NCBI GenBank assembly: GCA_001914195.1
Contig: MKYF01000026.1
Location: 1-64,000 of the forward strand
Length of the DNA: 64,000 nt
Source of the DNA: Streptococcus mitis
GTDB lineage: Bacteria; Bacillota; Bacilli; Lactobacillales; Streptococcaceae
Reading direction: 5' to 3'
Shown here piece after piece: positions 1 to 8,184 of this stretch. The translations under genes and the position numbers were made by a program. Each line of letters opens with the position of its first letter. Positions within the stretch are counted from its first letter, which is position 1. A model generated the notes under the pieces. That model worked only from the letters and a program-made list of their open reading frames with translations. It was not told where the DNA came from and did no database searches.

Positions 1-133
1 AAGTAGAGTCGTATTCAATCTCGTATTCACCTTTAGTTGACCTACTGAAAACCCACTGATTTCAAGGGACTAGGAAGACGTGAGCAGTTTATACCATAAA
101 TCCGCTTTCAACGATAAAGAAAAGGTAAGAAAA

Positions 134-703
134 ATGAAACATTTAGAAATTGAATTGAAAACACTCTTGAAAAAAGATGAATACAATCGTCTAAAGGACC
201 AGTTCACAGGTGTCACTCCTGTCCTTCAAAAAAATTACTACATCGACACTCCTGATTTTGAACTACGAGAAAAGAAAGTTGCTATGCGCATTCGCACTTT
301 TGAAGACTGGGCAGAATTGACACTCAAAGTCCCACAAAGTGTTGGAAACATGGAATACAATCAAAAATTGCAACTAAAAGATGCTGAAAACTATCTGAGC
401 AAGAAAAAACTTCCTCAAGGGCTTGTGCTAGATGAATTGGCGAAACATGGTATTAAAACAAGTGAATGGCAGATCCTTGGTTGTCTAACGACACTTCGCT
501 ATGAAATGCAAACAGCTATTGGTCTCATGGCACTGGACGAGAGTCAGTACTTTGATATTACAGATTACGAATTAGAACTTGAAGTGGAAAATCATGAGCA
601 AGGCAAACAGGATTTCCAACAATTTTTAGAGGAAAATCAGATTTCCTATCAAAAAGCTCCTTCAAAATTGGTTCGATTTGTCAAAAGCATGAAAAATAGC
701 TGA
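134..703 (+). CDS. CYTH-domain protein (triphosphate tunnel family)
   Basis: A 189-residue cytosolic protein of the CYTH/TTM superfamily, whose members bind triphosphates and divalent metal in a beta-barrel tunnel. The hallmark ExExK motif is at the N terminus (E5, E7, K9 in MKHLEIELKT), and further charged strands follow, such as the RIRTF and LTLKVP segments. The first ATG with a full-length family N terminus is at 134. The in-frame GTG at 80 would add 18 residues of no visible family character, so I reject it. It lies upstream of prs on the same strand. The substrate is not evident from sequence; bacterial relatives include thiamine triphosphatases and inorganic triphosphatases. Positions 1-133 hold no gene I can support. 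Confidence 0.85.
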   Translation: MKHLEIELKTLLKKDEYNRLKDQFTGVTPVLQKNYYIDTPDFELREKKVAMRIRTFEDWAELTLKVPQSVGNMEYNQKLQLKDAENYLSKKKLPQGLVLDELAKHGIKTSEWQILGCLTTLRYEMQTAIGLMALDESQYFDITDYELELEVENHEQGKQDFQQFLEENQISYQKAPSKLVRFVKSMKNS

Positions 704-815
704 AATAATCTCCATTTTTTGGTAAAATAGAAAAGATAAAAATACACAAACCCCAGTTCATATATGTAAGGCAAATATAACTAGGATTTATAAAGTTTAC
801 AGAGGACGGTCTATA

Positions 816-1775
816 ATGTCAGATAGAAAAAACATGAAACTTTTCGCACTCAACTCTAACCAAGAGATTGCACAGAAAATTGCTGAAGCTGTTGGTGTCC
901 CACTTGGAAAACTATCATCACGTCAATTTTCAGACGGAGAAATCCAAGTGAATATTGAAGAAAGTGTCCGTGGTTATGATGTTTACATCATCCAATCAAC
1001 AAGTTTCCCTGTTAACAACCACCTAATGGAATTGTTAATCATGGTCGACGCTTGTGTGCGTGCAAGTGCCCACAGTATCAACGTTGTCCTTCCATATTTT
1101 GGCTATGCACGTCAAGACCGCATTGCTTGTCCTCGTGAGCCACTTACAGCAAAACTAGTTGCCAATATGCTGGTTAAGGCTGGGGTTGATCGTATCCTGA
1201 CTCTTGATTTGCATGCCGTTCAGGTTCAAGGATTCTTTGATATTCCTGTTGATAACCTCTTCACAGTGCCCCTATTTGCAAAACATTACTGCGATAAGGG
1301 TCTACTTGGGTCAGATGTTGTTGTCGTCAGCCCTAAAAATTCAGGTGTCAAACGTGCTCGTAGCTTGGCTGAATATCTTGATGCTCCTATCGCCATTATC
1401 GACTACCCTCAAGACGATGCAACTCGTAACGAAGGTTATATTATTGGTGATGTTGAAGGTAAGAAAGCCATCTTAATTGACGATATTCTGAATACAGGAC
1501 GTACCTTCTCTGAAGCTGCTAAAATCGTTGAACGTGAAGGGGCTACAGAAATTTATGCTGTTTCTAGCCACGGTCTCTTCGTCGAGGGAGCTGCTGAACT
1601 TCTTGACAATACTAAGATTAAAGAAATTCTTGTGACTGATTCAGTAGCAACAAAAGAAAAAACTCCTAAAAACGTATGCTACATCACTGCTAGTGAGTTA
1701 ATTGGTGACGCCATCGTCCGTATCCACGAAAGAAAACCAGTCAGCCCACTCTTTGCCTACAACAAAAAGAAATAA
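816..1775 (+). CDS. prs: Ribose-phosphate pyrophosphokinase (PRPP synthase)
   Basis: This enzyme makes PRPP from ribose 5-phosphate and ATP, feeding purine, pyrimidine, NAD, histidine and tryptophan synthesis. At 319 residues it is the usual family length. The N-terminal pribosyltran_N domain carries the flexible-loop segment YARQDR. The PRPP-binding loop DDILNTGRTF is near residues 221-230. The ribosome site AGAGGA precedes the ATG, and a TGGTAAAAT extended -10 lies about 95 bases upstream, so a promoter of its own between the CYTH gene and prs is likely. The PKNSGVKRAR segment, in place of the DHGG type, suggests the second streptococcal Prs paralog rather than the canonical one. That subtype call is inference. 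Confidence 0.93.
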   Translation: MSDRKNMKLFALNSNQEIAQKIAEAVGVPLGKLSSRQFSDGEIQVNIEESVRGYDVYIIQSTSFPVNNHLMELLIMVDACVRASAHSINVVLPYFGYARQDRIACPREPLTAKLVANMLVKAGVDRILTLDLHAVQVQGFFDIPVDNLFTVPLFAKHYCDKGLLGSDVVVVSPKNSGVKRARSLAEYLDAPIAIIDYPQDDATRNEGYIIGDVEGKKAILIDDILNTGRTFSEAAKIVEREGATEIYAVSSHGLFVEGAAELLDNTKIKEILVTDSVATKEKTPKNVCYITASELIGDAIVRIHERKPVSPLFAYNKKK

Positions 1776-1784
1776 GGTGATGCT

Positions 1785-2900
1785 TTGATTTATTTGGACA
1801 ATGCTGCAACGACTCCTATGTCAGCAGTTGCTATTTCAGCTATGACCAAGGTTATGCAAGAAACCCATGGCAATCCATCTAGTATTCATGGTCATGGTCG
1901 TCAAGCTGGCAAACTCTTGCGAGAAGCCCGTCAGGAACTAGCCCAGTTACTGGGGACAAAACCTCAACATATCTTTTTCACTTCTGGTGGGACTGAAGGA
2001 AACAATACTGCCATCATTGGCTACTGCCTTCGTCACCAAGAACAAGGAAAACATATCATCACAACTGCCATTGAGCACCATGCCGTCCTTGAAACCATTG
2101 ATTACTTGGTTCAACACTTTGGTTTTGAAGTAACCATTATCCAGCCAGAAAATCAAGCAATCACAGTCCAGCAAATTCAAAAGGCTTTACGTGATGATAC
2201 GATTTTGGTTTCTACCATGTTTGCCAATAATGAGACTGGAAACCTACTGCCCATTTCTGAAATTGGCCAAATACTCAAGCAACACCCGGCTGCCTATCAT
2301 GTCGACGCAGTTCAGGCAATCGGTAAAATCCCTATTCACCCAGAAGAATTGGGCATTGATTTTCTCACTGCTTCTGCCCATAAATTCCATGGTCCTAAGG
2401 GAATCGGTTTTCTCTACGCATCAAGCATGGACTTTGATTCCTATCTCCATGGGGGAGACCAAGAACAGAAAAAACGTGCAGGCACTGAAAATCTGGCTGC
2501 CATCGTGGGTATGGTTGCAGCCCTAAAAGAAGACCTCGAAAAACAAGAAGAACATTTTCAACATGTACAAAATCTAGAGACTGCCTTTCTTGCAGAGCTA
2601 GAAGGAATTCAGTATTACCTGAATAGAGGACAACATCATCTCCCTTATGTTCTCAATATTGGATTTCCTGGTCAGAAAAATGACCTCTTACTCCTTCGTC
2701 TAGATTTAGCTGGAATTTCAATCTCTACTGGCTCAGCCTGTACGGCAGGCATTGTCCAATCCAGCCATGTTCTCGAAGCCATGTACGGGGCAAATTCAGA
2801 ACGCTTGAAGGAATCCGTTCGTATCAGTTTGTCGCCACAAAATACTGTTGAAGAACTACAAACCCTCGCAAAAACCTTAAAAGAAATTATCGGAGGTTAG
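1785..2900 (+). CDS. Cysteine desulfurase (NifS/IscS class V aminotransferase)
   Basis: A PLP-dependent enzyme of 371 residues that removes sulfur from cysteine for tRNA thiolation or Fe-S work. The PLP lysine is in SAHKFHGPKG (about K201). The persulfide-forming cysteine is in TGSACTAG (about C319), in the longer-loop group I context. The start is a TTG at 1785, nine bases after an AAGGTGA ribosome site, and it gives the typical MIYLDNAATTP family N terminus. It follows prs by 9 bases, so the two are probably co-transcribed. It is followed by a DUF1831 gene, a common streptococcal arrangement. Which acceptor protein it serves cannot be told from here. Confidence 0.9.
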   Translation: MIYLDNAATTPMSAVAISAMTKVMQETHGNPSSIHGHGRQAGKLLREARQELAQLLGTKPQHIFFTSGGTEGNNTAIIGYCLRHQEQGKHIITTAIEHHAVLETIDYLVQHFGFEVTIIQPENQAITVQQIQKALRDDTILVSTMFANNETGNLLPISEIGQILKQHPAAYHVDAVQAIGKIPIHPEELGIDFLTASAHKFHGPKGIGFLYASSMDFDSYLHGGDQEQKKRAGTENLAAIVGMVAALKEDLEKQEEHFQHVQNLETAFLAELEGIQYYLNRGQHHLPYVLNIGFPGQKNDLLLLRLDLAGISISTGSACTAGIVQSSHVLEAMYGANSERLKESVRISLSPQNTVEELQTLAKTLKEIIGG

Positions 2901-2904
2901 CCAT

Positions 2905-3252
2905 ATGGCATTTGAAAAAACCATTCAGTTAAAAAATTGTCGTTACGACTACACTCTTAGCCCTTCTGTTAAAAAATTTACCCTCAAGGACAACACCTTT
3001 TTTGAGACTAAGGTTGGTAACTATGAATTGACTCGCCTTTTGGAAAAAGTTCCAAACAGTGGTGAAGGCTTCCAACTCAAAATCATCATTAACAAGGAAC
3101 TTACAGGGGCTAAAATCAATATCACTGACAAGTTTGGTCTTCGTCTAGTTGATATTTTCAAATCAGAAGACCACCACATTCATCAGGAAAAATTCTACTT
3201 CCTCATGGATAGCTTAGTAGAACGTGGTGTCTTTACAAAATCTGAAAGATAG
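2905..3252 (+). CDS. DUF1831 family protein
   Basis: A small 115-residue protein of the DUF1831 family, known mainly from lactobacilli and streptococci and without an assigned reaction. It has no signal peptide or membrane segment. It starts 4 bases after the cysteine desulfurase stop, with the strong ribosome site GGAGGTT ahead of the ATG, so translation is likely coupled to the desulfurase. The persistent pairing with a cysteine desulfurase suggests a helper role in sulfur trafficking, but that is context only. Length and composition agree with the family. Confidence 0.75.
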   Translation: MAFEKTIQLKNCRYDYTLSPSVKKFTLKDNTFFETKVGNYELTRLLEKVPNSGEGFQLKIIINKELTGAKINITDKFGLRLVDIFKSEDHHIHQEKFYFLMDSLVERGVFTKSER

Positions 3253-3259
3253 GTCCCAT

Positions 3260-3475
3260 ATGTTTGAACTGACCTATAAGGACAACTATCATGTAGAGCG
3301 TACACTCAAGTATGAGGATTATGAGGCACTCATGCTGGCTTTGTCAGGATGTGTGACCCTGCCAGATACACTTTATGTAACTTCTCTGACTTTTAATAGC
3401 CAGAAAGTTTATCAGGGTCTGGTCGGAGACCTCTACCGTTTTCTATCACATGCAGATTTTTTACATCAAAACTAA
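3260..3475 (+). CDS. Small DUF4649-type protein
   Basis: A 71-residue acidic and aromatic-rich cytosolic protein beginning MFELTYKDNY, resembling the streptococcal DUF4649 family. I place the start at the ATG at 3260, 8 bases after the previous stop. The longer frame from 3224 overlaps DUF1831 and has no ribosome site. The ORF ends inside the 5' arm of a strong terminator, so this is the last gene of the prs operon. No function can be given. Confidence 0.65.
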   Translation: MFELTYKDNYHVERTLKYEDYEALMLALSGCVTLPDTLYVTSLTFNSQKVYQGLVGDLYRFLSHADFLHQN

Positions 3476-3494
3476 GATTTTTCTTAGTTTTTTC
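3468..3494 (+). terminator. Intrinsic terminator of the prs operon
   Basis: AAAACTAAGA and TCTTAGTTTT form a perfect 10-bp stem around a T-rich loop, followed by more T residues. The stop codon of the preceding small ORF lies inside the left arm. It separates the prs operon from rex. Confidence 0.85.
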
Positions 3495-3500
3495 TTGTTT

Positions 3501-3532
3501 TTGTTGATTTTTTCACAATGTTTCTATAAAAT
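3501..3532 (+). promoter_or_regulatory. rex promoter with Rex-like operator
   Basis: A TATAAAAT -10 box lies at 3525-3532. Over the -35 position, 3501-3518 reads TTGTTGATTTTTTCACAA, close to the Rex consensus TTGTGAN6TCACAA with the left half imperfect. This suggests autoregulation of rex by the NADH/NAD ratio. The operator is a prediction from the consensus. Confidence 0.55.
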
Positions 3533-3557
3533 AGAAGAATAGAAAGGTTGTGATTTT

Positions 3558-4199
3558 GTGAAAGATAAACAGTCTGCTATTCCAAAAGCTACAGCAAAAA
3601 GACTCTCCCTATACTATCGAATTTTTAAGAGATTTCATGCAGAAAAGATTGAACGTGCCAACTCTAAGCAAATTGCAGAGGCTATCGGTATTGATTCAGC
3701 GACCGTACGTCGTGATTTTTCCTATTTTGGTGAACTTGGTCGTCGTGGCTTTGGCTATGATGTCAAAAAACTCATGACGTTTTTTGCCGATTTGCTTAAT
3801 GATAACTCCATCACCAATGTCATGCTGGTTGGTATTGGAAATATGGGCCATGCCCTTCTCCACTACCGCTTTCATGAGCGTAACAAGATGAAGATTATCA
3901 TGGCCTTTGACCTAGATGACCATCCCGAAGTCGGTACCCAAACTCCTGATGGAATTCCCATTTACGGGATTTCTCAAATCAAGGATAAAATCAAGGATGC
4001 TGATGTGAAGACTGCTATCCTGACAGTTCCCAGCGTCAAGTCACAAGAGGTTGCTAATCTCTTGGTGGATGCTGGTGTGAAAGGAATTCTCAGTTTTTCA
4101 CCAGTCCATCTGCATTTACCAAAAGATGTGGTCGTTCAGTATGTTGATTTGACAAGTGAACTCCAAACTCTCCTCTATTTCATGCGAAAAGAGGATTAG
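3558..4199 (+). CDS. rex: Redox-sensing transcriptional repressor Rex
   Basis: A 213-residue dimeric repressor that binds NADH through a Rossmann domain and releases fermentation-gene operators when NADH rises. The winged helix-turn-helix occupies residues 1-80, with the DNA-contact stretch SATVRRDFSYFGELGRRGFGY. The nucleotide loop GIGNMGHAL begins near residue 92. The start is a GTG at 3558 behind AGAAAGG. A Rex-like operator overlaps its own promoter. The C-terminal swap helix is present (LTSELQTLLYFM). The length matches the family. Confidence 0.95.
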   Translation: MKDKQSAIPKATAKRLSLYYRIFKRFHAEKIERANSKQIAEAIGIDSATVRRDFSYFGELGRRGFGYDVKKLMTFFADLLNDNSITNVMLVGIGNMGHALLHYRFHERNKMKIIMAFDLDDHPEVGTQTPDGIPIYGISQIKDKIKDADVKTAILTVPSVKSQEVANLLVDAGVKGILSFSPVHLHLPKDVVVQYVDLTSELQTLLYFMRKED

Positions 4200-4216
4200 A
4201 AAGCGAAAATCATTTT

Positions 4217-4906
4217 ATGAAAAAACCAGTTATAGGGATTACAGGAAACGAAAAAACTCATCCAGATGATGATATCATGATGAGCTACGCTGCAAAAGGC
4301 TTTGTGGAAGGCGTTAAAGACGCTGGAGGGATTCCCATCATCCTACCGATTGGTAATCAAGAAATGGCCTGCCACTATATCAGTATGATTGACAAGCTCA
4401 TCTTGACAGGTGGGCAAAATGTTGATCCAAAATTCTATGGTGAACCAAAAATCATCGATAGCGATGACTACCACCTTCAAAGAGACATCTTCGAACTGGC
4501 CCTCATCAAGGAAGCGATTAAACAGAAAAAGCCAATTTTCTCTGTCTGCCGTGGTACCCAACTCTTTAACGTTGCCATGGGTGGAACTTTGTATCAAGAT
4601 ATCGAAGATCACTGGCAGGATTGTTCCGCCGAGTACACAACCCAACGCTTAGTGACAGAACCAAATACCGTTCTCCGAGAAATCTATGGAGAAATCTCCC
4701 ATATCAACTCCTTCCACCACCAGAGCATCAAGGATTTAGCACCTAACTTAAAGATTGCAGCTCATGATCCTAAAGATGGTATTATTGAGGCTGTCATGAG
4801 TACGGATGATGTCGCCTTTCTCGGTGTCCAATGGCATCCAGAATTTCTATTTGAAAATCGTCCCAAAGATAAAAACCTCTTTGACTATGTTGTTAATGAA
4901 CTTTAG
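4217..4906 (+). CDS. Class I glutamine amidotransferase-like hydrolase (peptidase C26)
   Basis: A 229-residue protein of the gamma-glutamyl hydrolase/PuuD family, which cleaves gamma-glutamyl amide bonds. The nucleophile is in the elbow VCRGTQ (about C111), and the rest of the triad is in GVQWHPEF (about H206, E208). It begins 17 bases after rex and is probably co-transcribed with it. Its 3' end overlaps the convergent radC gene by 4 bases, leaving no room for a separate terminator. The natural substrate is not readable from sequence. Roles in gamma-glutamyl-GABA or folylpolyglutamate hydrolysis are both possible. Confidence 0.85.
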   Translation: MKKPVIGITGNEKTHPDDDIMMSYAAKGFVEGVKDAGGIPIILPIGNQEMACHYISMIDKLILTGGQNVDPKFYGEPKIIDSDDYHLQRDIFELALIKEAIKQKKPIFSVCRGTQLFNVAMGGTLYQDIEDHWQDCSAEYTTQRLVTEPNTVLREIYGEISHINSFHHQSIKDLAPNLKIAAHDPKDGIIEAVMSTDDVAFLGVQWHPEFLFENRPKDKNLFDYVVNEL

Positions 4907-5583
4907 ATTAAATCCGTCTTTTCACGATAACTAAAGTAACTGGAGTGAGAGACAATCAAATGGTCCAAGAGGACAATTCCCATCAGGTCGCAGGCTTCTT
5001 TGACAAGTTTAGTAACATGATCATCATTTCGGCTAGGGGCTACCGCTCCCGAAGGATGATTGTGGACCAAGATGAGAGAAGTCGCCATATGCTTGATAGC
5101 ATAGTGAAGAATCTCTCGCGGCTCAGCGATACTACGAGTTGCAGAACCGATAAAAATGGTCTGTTGATGGATGATTTGATTTTGAGTATTGAGATAGAGC
5201 GCCACCAGGTGCTCTTGTTTTTTGTCCCCTAATTCCTGTTGCATCTTCTTGGCCAACTTTTGGCTACTGAGAATACTTTCCATCTCAAGGGTCTCATGCT
5301 TGTGAATACGATGCCCCAGTTCCATCATAGCTTGTAATTCTATAGCCTTAACACGTCCAATACCTGACAGACTCTGCAATTCCTGCAGGGTCATCTTTTT
5401 CAAATCCGTTAGGCTTGAAAGGTTGTTCAAAACTTTCTGGGCAATTTCAAAAACGCTGGCTTGACGTGTTCCTGTCCTGAGTAGAATAGCTAGCAACTCT
5501 TGGTTACTGAGCGCTTCAACTCCTTCTTTGGCCAGTCTTTCTCTTGGCAGCAGTGAATCTTCTTGGAATGAAATACTATACAT
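4903..5583 (-). CDS. radC: RadC family JAB/MPN-domain protein
   Basis: A 226-residue protein with an N-terminal helix-hairpin-helix region (LQSLSGIGRVKA) and a C-terminal JAB domain. The metal-binding JAMM signature HNHPSG is near residues 174-179, followed by the downstream D near 187. In pneumococcus radC is a late competence gene, although a role in transformation has not been clear. I choose the ATG at 5583 because a GGAGG ribosome site sits directly before it; the upstream in-frame start at 5598 lies inside or above that site. A cin-box is 21 bases upstream. It follows pcrA by 42 bases. Confidence 0.92.
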   Translation of the reverse strand: MYSISFQEDSLLPRERLAKEGVEALSNQELLAILLRTGTRQASVFEIAQKVLNNLSSLTDLKKMTLQELQSLSGIGRVKAIELQAMMELGHRIHKHETLEMESILSSQKLAKKMQQELGDKKQEHLVALYLNTQNQIIHQQTIFIGSATRSIAEPREILHYAIKHMATSLILVHNHPSGAVAPSRNDDHVTKLVKEACDLMGIVLLDHLIVSHSSYFSYREKTDLI

Positions 5584-5603
5584 AAAAATCCTCCTCACTT
5601 TAT

Positions 5604-5611
5604 TATTCGTG
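5604..5611 (-). promoter_or_regulatory. ComX (SigX) cin-box for radC
   Basis: The minus strand reads CACGAATA, one base from the pneumococcal cin-box TACGAATA. It lies between the pcrA stop and the radC ribosome site. This fits the known late-competence induction of radC in pneumococcus. Confidence 0.6.
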
Positions 5612-5625
5612 AGAAGGATGGAAAA

Positions 5626-7917
5626 TTATATTTTTTTCTCAATTGGGGCTACACTAGCCAAAAGTTTTTTCAAACCAACATCTGGGAAATTAATTTTCAA
5701 TTCCTGAGTAGCACCGCTACCTGAAACTTCCAAAACAGTTCCCTCACCCCATTTCTTGTGGAGAGCAATATCTCCAATGGACCAATTTGACTCACTAGAC
5801 GCTGATTTTGCCCCAGCTGTAAATTGACCAAATGGGAGACCGCTTGACTGGATAGTTTTTGGAGCAGCACTGCGTTTACGGTCTTGAAGAGCTTGAGCCA
5901 AACTCATTCCTTGACCGAAGGCAAGACCACCACTGCTATAAGATGCCTTAAAGCTTGTATTTGTTGGACGAGCCAGACCTTGATACTCAAGCAAGTCTGA
6001 ACTGATTTCGTTAATAAATCGGGTCGGACGGTTGTAGTTGGTACGACCAAAAAGCAGGCGCGAGTTGGCATTGGTCAGATAGAGAATTTTCTCTGCACGC
6101 GTAATTCCTACATAGGCCAGACGGCGTTCTTCTTCTAGTTCATCTGGATCTTCAGCCGCACGACTAAGTGGGAAGACATTTTCTTCCATCCCAATCAAAA
6201 AGACAACTGGAAACTCGAGACCTTTGGCAGCATGCAGGGTCATCAAGGTCACTTCTGATGTCTCCTGACTACCTGAATCTGTATCCGCAATCAAGGCCAA
6301 GTCATTTAAAAAACGACTCAGTTTATCCAGACCAGTTTCTTCTTCTGGCCCATCAGAGGTGTCATCAAAGTTTTTCGTCACAGAAAGAAACTCTTCGATA
6401 TTTTCAACCCGAGCCTTACTTTCCAGAGTTGCTTGGGCATTAAGAATATCGACATAACCTGTTTTTTCTAGTACGGACTCAACCAACTCAGTAATGCTTA
6501 ACTGGTCCAGCTGCTCTCGCAAATCTAACATCATATTGGCAAAATCCCAGATAGACTGGGCTGCTTTACCCTTGATACCAGACAACATGATGTTTGCAGA
6601 AGCATCTAGCATGGACATGTCTTGCACATTCGCAAAGTCACGGATTTTCTCAACTGTACCTGGACCAATTCCACGTTTCGGTTCGTTAATAATACGCTCA
6701 AAACTGATATTGTCACTCAAATTAGCAATGAGGTTGAGGTAAGCGATAATATCGCGAATTTCCTTACGGCTGTAGAACTTGGTTCCTCCGACCATTGTAT
6801 AAGGGATATTTGACTTGAGCAGGGCTTCCTCAATAGTACGGGACTGCGCATTAGTCCGATAGAGAACTGCAAAATCCTTGTGAAGGAAGTTTTGACTCCG
6901 ACCAAGTTCATCAATGGTTTTGGCTACAAACACAGCCTCATCCAGCTCATTATCGGCACGATAATAAACGATTTGCTCCCCATCTGCATTCTGGGTCCAG
7001 AGATTCTTAGGACGGCGGTTTTTATTGTTTTTAATGACCTCGTTGGCCGCTTGGAGAATGGTTTTAGTTGAGCGGTAATTTTCCTCCAACAAGACAACCT
7101 TGGCTTGAGGGTAATCCTTTTCAAAGTCCAAAATATTCTGCATATCAGCACCACGCCAACCGTAGATAGACTGGTCCGCATCCCCAACCACACAGATGTT
7201 TTTAAAGCGCGAAGCCAAGAGTTTGACCAATTGGTACTGGGCATGGTTGGTATCTTGGTACTCATCAACATGTATGTATTGGAACTTCTGCTGGTAATAA
7301 GTCAAAACATCAGGATTTTGATCAAAAAGACGCAAGGTCAGCATAATCAAATCATCAAAGTCAACCGACTCTGACTGACGAAGCTCTTTCTGATAGGCTG
7401 TATAACACTGGGCCACGATTTGCGTGTACATATCTCCAGCTTGAGCAGCATAAACCACATCATCAATCAAGTCATTCTTAGCATTGGAAATGGTCCCTAA
7501 GATGCTCCGTTCATTCCATTTTTTAGGATCCAAGTTCAACTGCTTGAGAATCCGTTTCATAAGTGTTCGCTGTTCACCAGGATCTACAATAGTGAAATTT
7601 CTGTTGTAGCCAATATGGTCCGCATCACGACGCAAGATACGAACACACATGGAGTGAAAGGTCGCAATCAGACAGTCCTGAGTTGCTGGATTAAGGCTAT
7701 AAGCACGCTCTTTCATCTCACGCGCAGCCTTATTGGTAAAGGTAATGGCCAAGATATTCCAAGGATTGACTAGCTTTTCATCAATCAGATAAGCAATGCG
7801 GTGGGTCAAAACTCTGGTCTTTCCAGAACCAGCCCCCGCCATGATCAACAAGGGCCCTTCTGTCGTTTGCACCGCCTCAGCCTGACGGTCATTCATTCCA
7901 TTTAATAATGCGTTCAT
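5626..7917 (-). CDS. pcrA: ATP-dependent 3'-5' DNA helicase PcrA (UvrD/Rep family)
   Basis: A superfamily 1A helicase of 763 residues that removes RecA and stalled complexes and acts in repair and rolling-circle replication. Walker A GAGSGKT is at residues 28-34. The Walker B-type DEYQDTN, the GDADQSIYGWRG motif, the LEENYRS motif and the C-terminal TLHAAKGLEFPVVF and YVGITRAE motifs are all present in order. The last ~50 residues form the Tudor-like C-terminal domain (the WGEGTVLEV region) that contacts RNA polymerase in relatives. A TGATATAAT-type -10 lies at 7951-7959 (minus strand). The gene is complete. Confidence 0.96.
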   Translation of the reverse strand: MNALLNGMNDRQAEAVQTTEGPLLIMAGAGSGKTRVLTHRIAYLIDEKLVNPWNILAITFTNKAAREMKERAYSLNPATQDCLIATFHSMCVRILRRDADHIGYNRNFTIVDPGEQRTLMKRILKQLNLDPKKWNERSILGTISNAKNDLIDDVVYAAQAGDMYTQIVAQCYTAYQKELRQSESVDFDDLIMLTLRLFDQNPDVLTYYQQKFQYIHVDEYQDTNHAQYQLVKLLASRFKNICVVGDADQSIYGWRGADMQNILDFEKDYPQAKVVLLEENYRSTKTILQAANEVIKNNKNRRPKNLWTQNADGEQIVYYRADNELDEAVFVAKTIDELGRSQNFLHKDFAVLYRTNAQSRTIEEALLKSNIPYTMVGGTKFYSRKEIRDIIAYLNLIANLSDNISFERIINEPKRGIGPGTVEKIRDFANVQDMSMLDASANIMLSGIKGKAAQSIWDFANMMLDLREQLDQLSITELVESVLEKTGYVDILNAQATLESKARVENIEEFLSVTKNFDDTSDGPEEETGLDKLSRFLNDLALIADTDSGSQETSEVTLMTLHAAKGLEFPVVFLIGMEENVFPLSRAAEDPDELEEERRLAYVGITRAEKILYLTNANSRLLFGRTNYNRPTRFINEISSDLLEYQGLARPTNTSFKASYSSGGLAFGQGMSLAQALQDRKRSAAPKTIQSSGLPFGQFTAGAKSASSESNWSIGDIALHKKWGEGTVLEVSGSGATQELKINFPDVGLKKLLASVAPIEKKI

Positions 7918-8024
7918 CTTCTCTTCCTTACTCTTGAAGTCAATATTTCTATTATATCAGAATTCAAGGAAAATATCTTTACCTAGACTGGTTACGTGTA
8001 GAAGGCAAATTCTTATATCTAGAT

Positions 8025-8060
8025 AAAAAATGAGCTTGGATAGTATTTCCAAACTCATTT
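8025..8060 (-). terminator. Probable terminator downstream of fhs
   Basis: On the minus strand, AATGAGTTTGG pairs imperfectly with CCAAGCTCATT and is followed by a run of T. It lies beyond the BOX repeat that separates it from the fhs stop, so the repeat would be transcribed in the fhs 3' untranslated region. Confidence 0.6.
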
Positions 8061-8062
8061 AT

Positions 8063-8166
8063 TACTCAATGAAAATCGAAGTGCAAACTAGGAAGCTAGC
8101 CGCAGGCTGTACTTGAGTACGGCAAGGTGAAGCTGACGTGGTTTGAATTTGATTTTCGAAGAGTAT
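8063..8166 (-). repeat. BOX repeat element, short form (boxA plus boxC)
   Basis: The segment begins TACTCAATGAAAATC and ends GATTTTCGAAGAGTAT, the paired ends of streptococcal BOX elements. On the minus strand the order is boxA (matching the conserved TTGCCGTA core) then boxC (CTAGCTTCCTAGTTTGC). No boxB unit is visible, unlike the copy near 50.9 kb. It lies in the fhs 3' untranslated region. Such elements are non-autonomous and multi-copy in pneumococcus and S. mitis. Confidence 0.9.
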
Positions 8167-8184
8167 GAAGTCAATTTTAATATA

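Noticed and set aside
80..133. Upstream GTG start for the CYTH protein
   Set aside because: It adds residues unlike the family, while the ATG at 134 gives the ExExK motif at its usual place.
3224..3259. Upstream start for the small DUF4649-type protein
   Set aside because: It overlaps DUF1831 and lacks a ribosome site; the ATG at 3260 is preferred.
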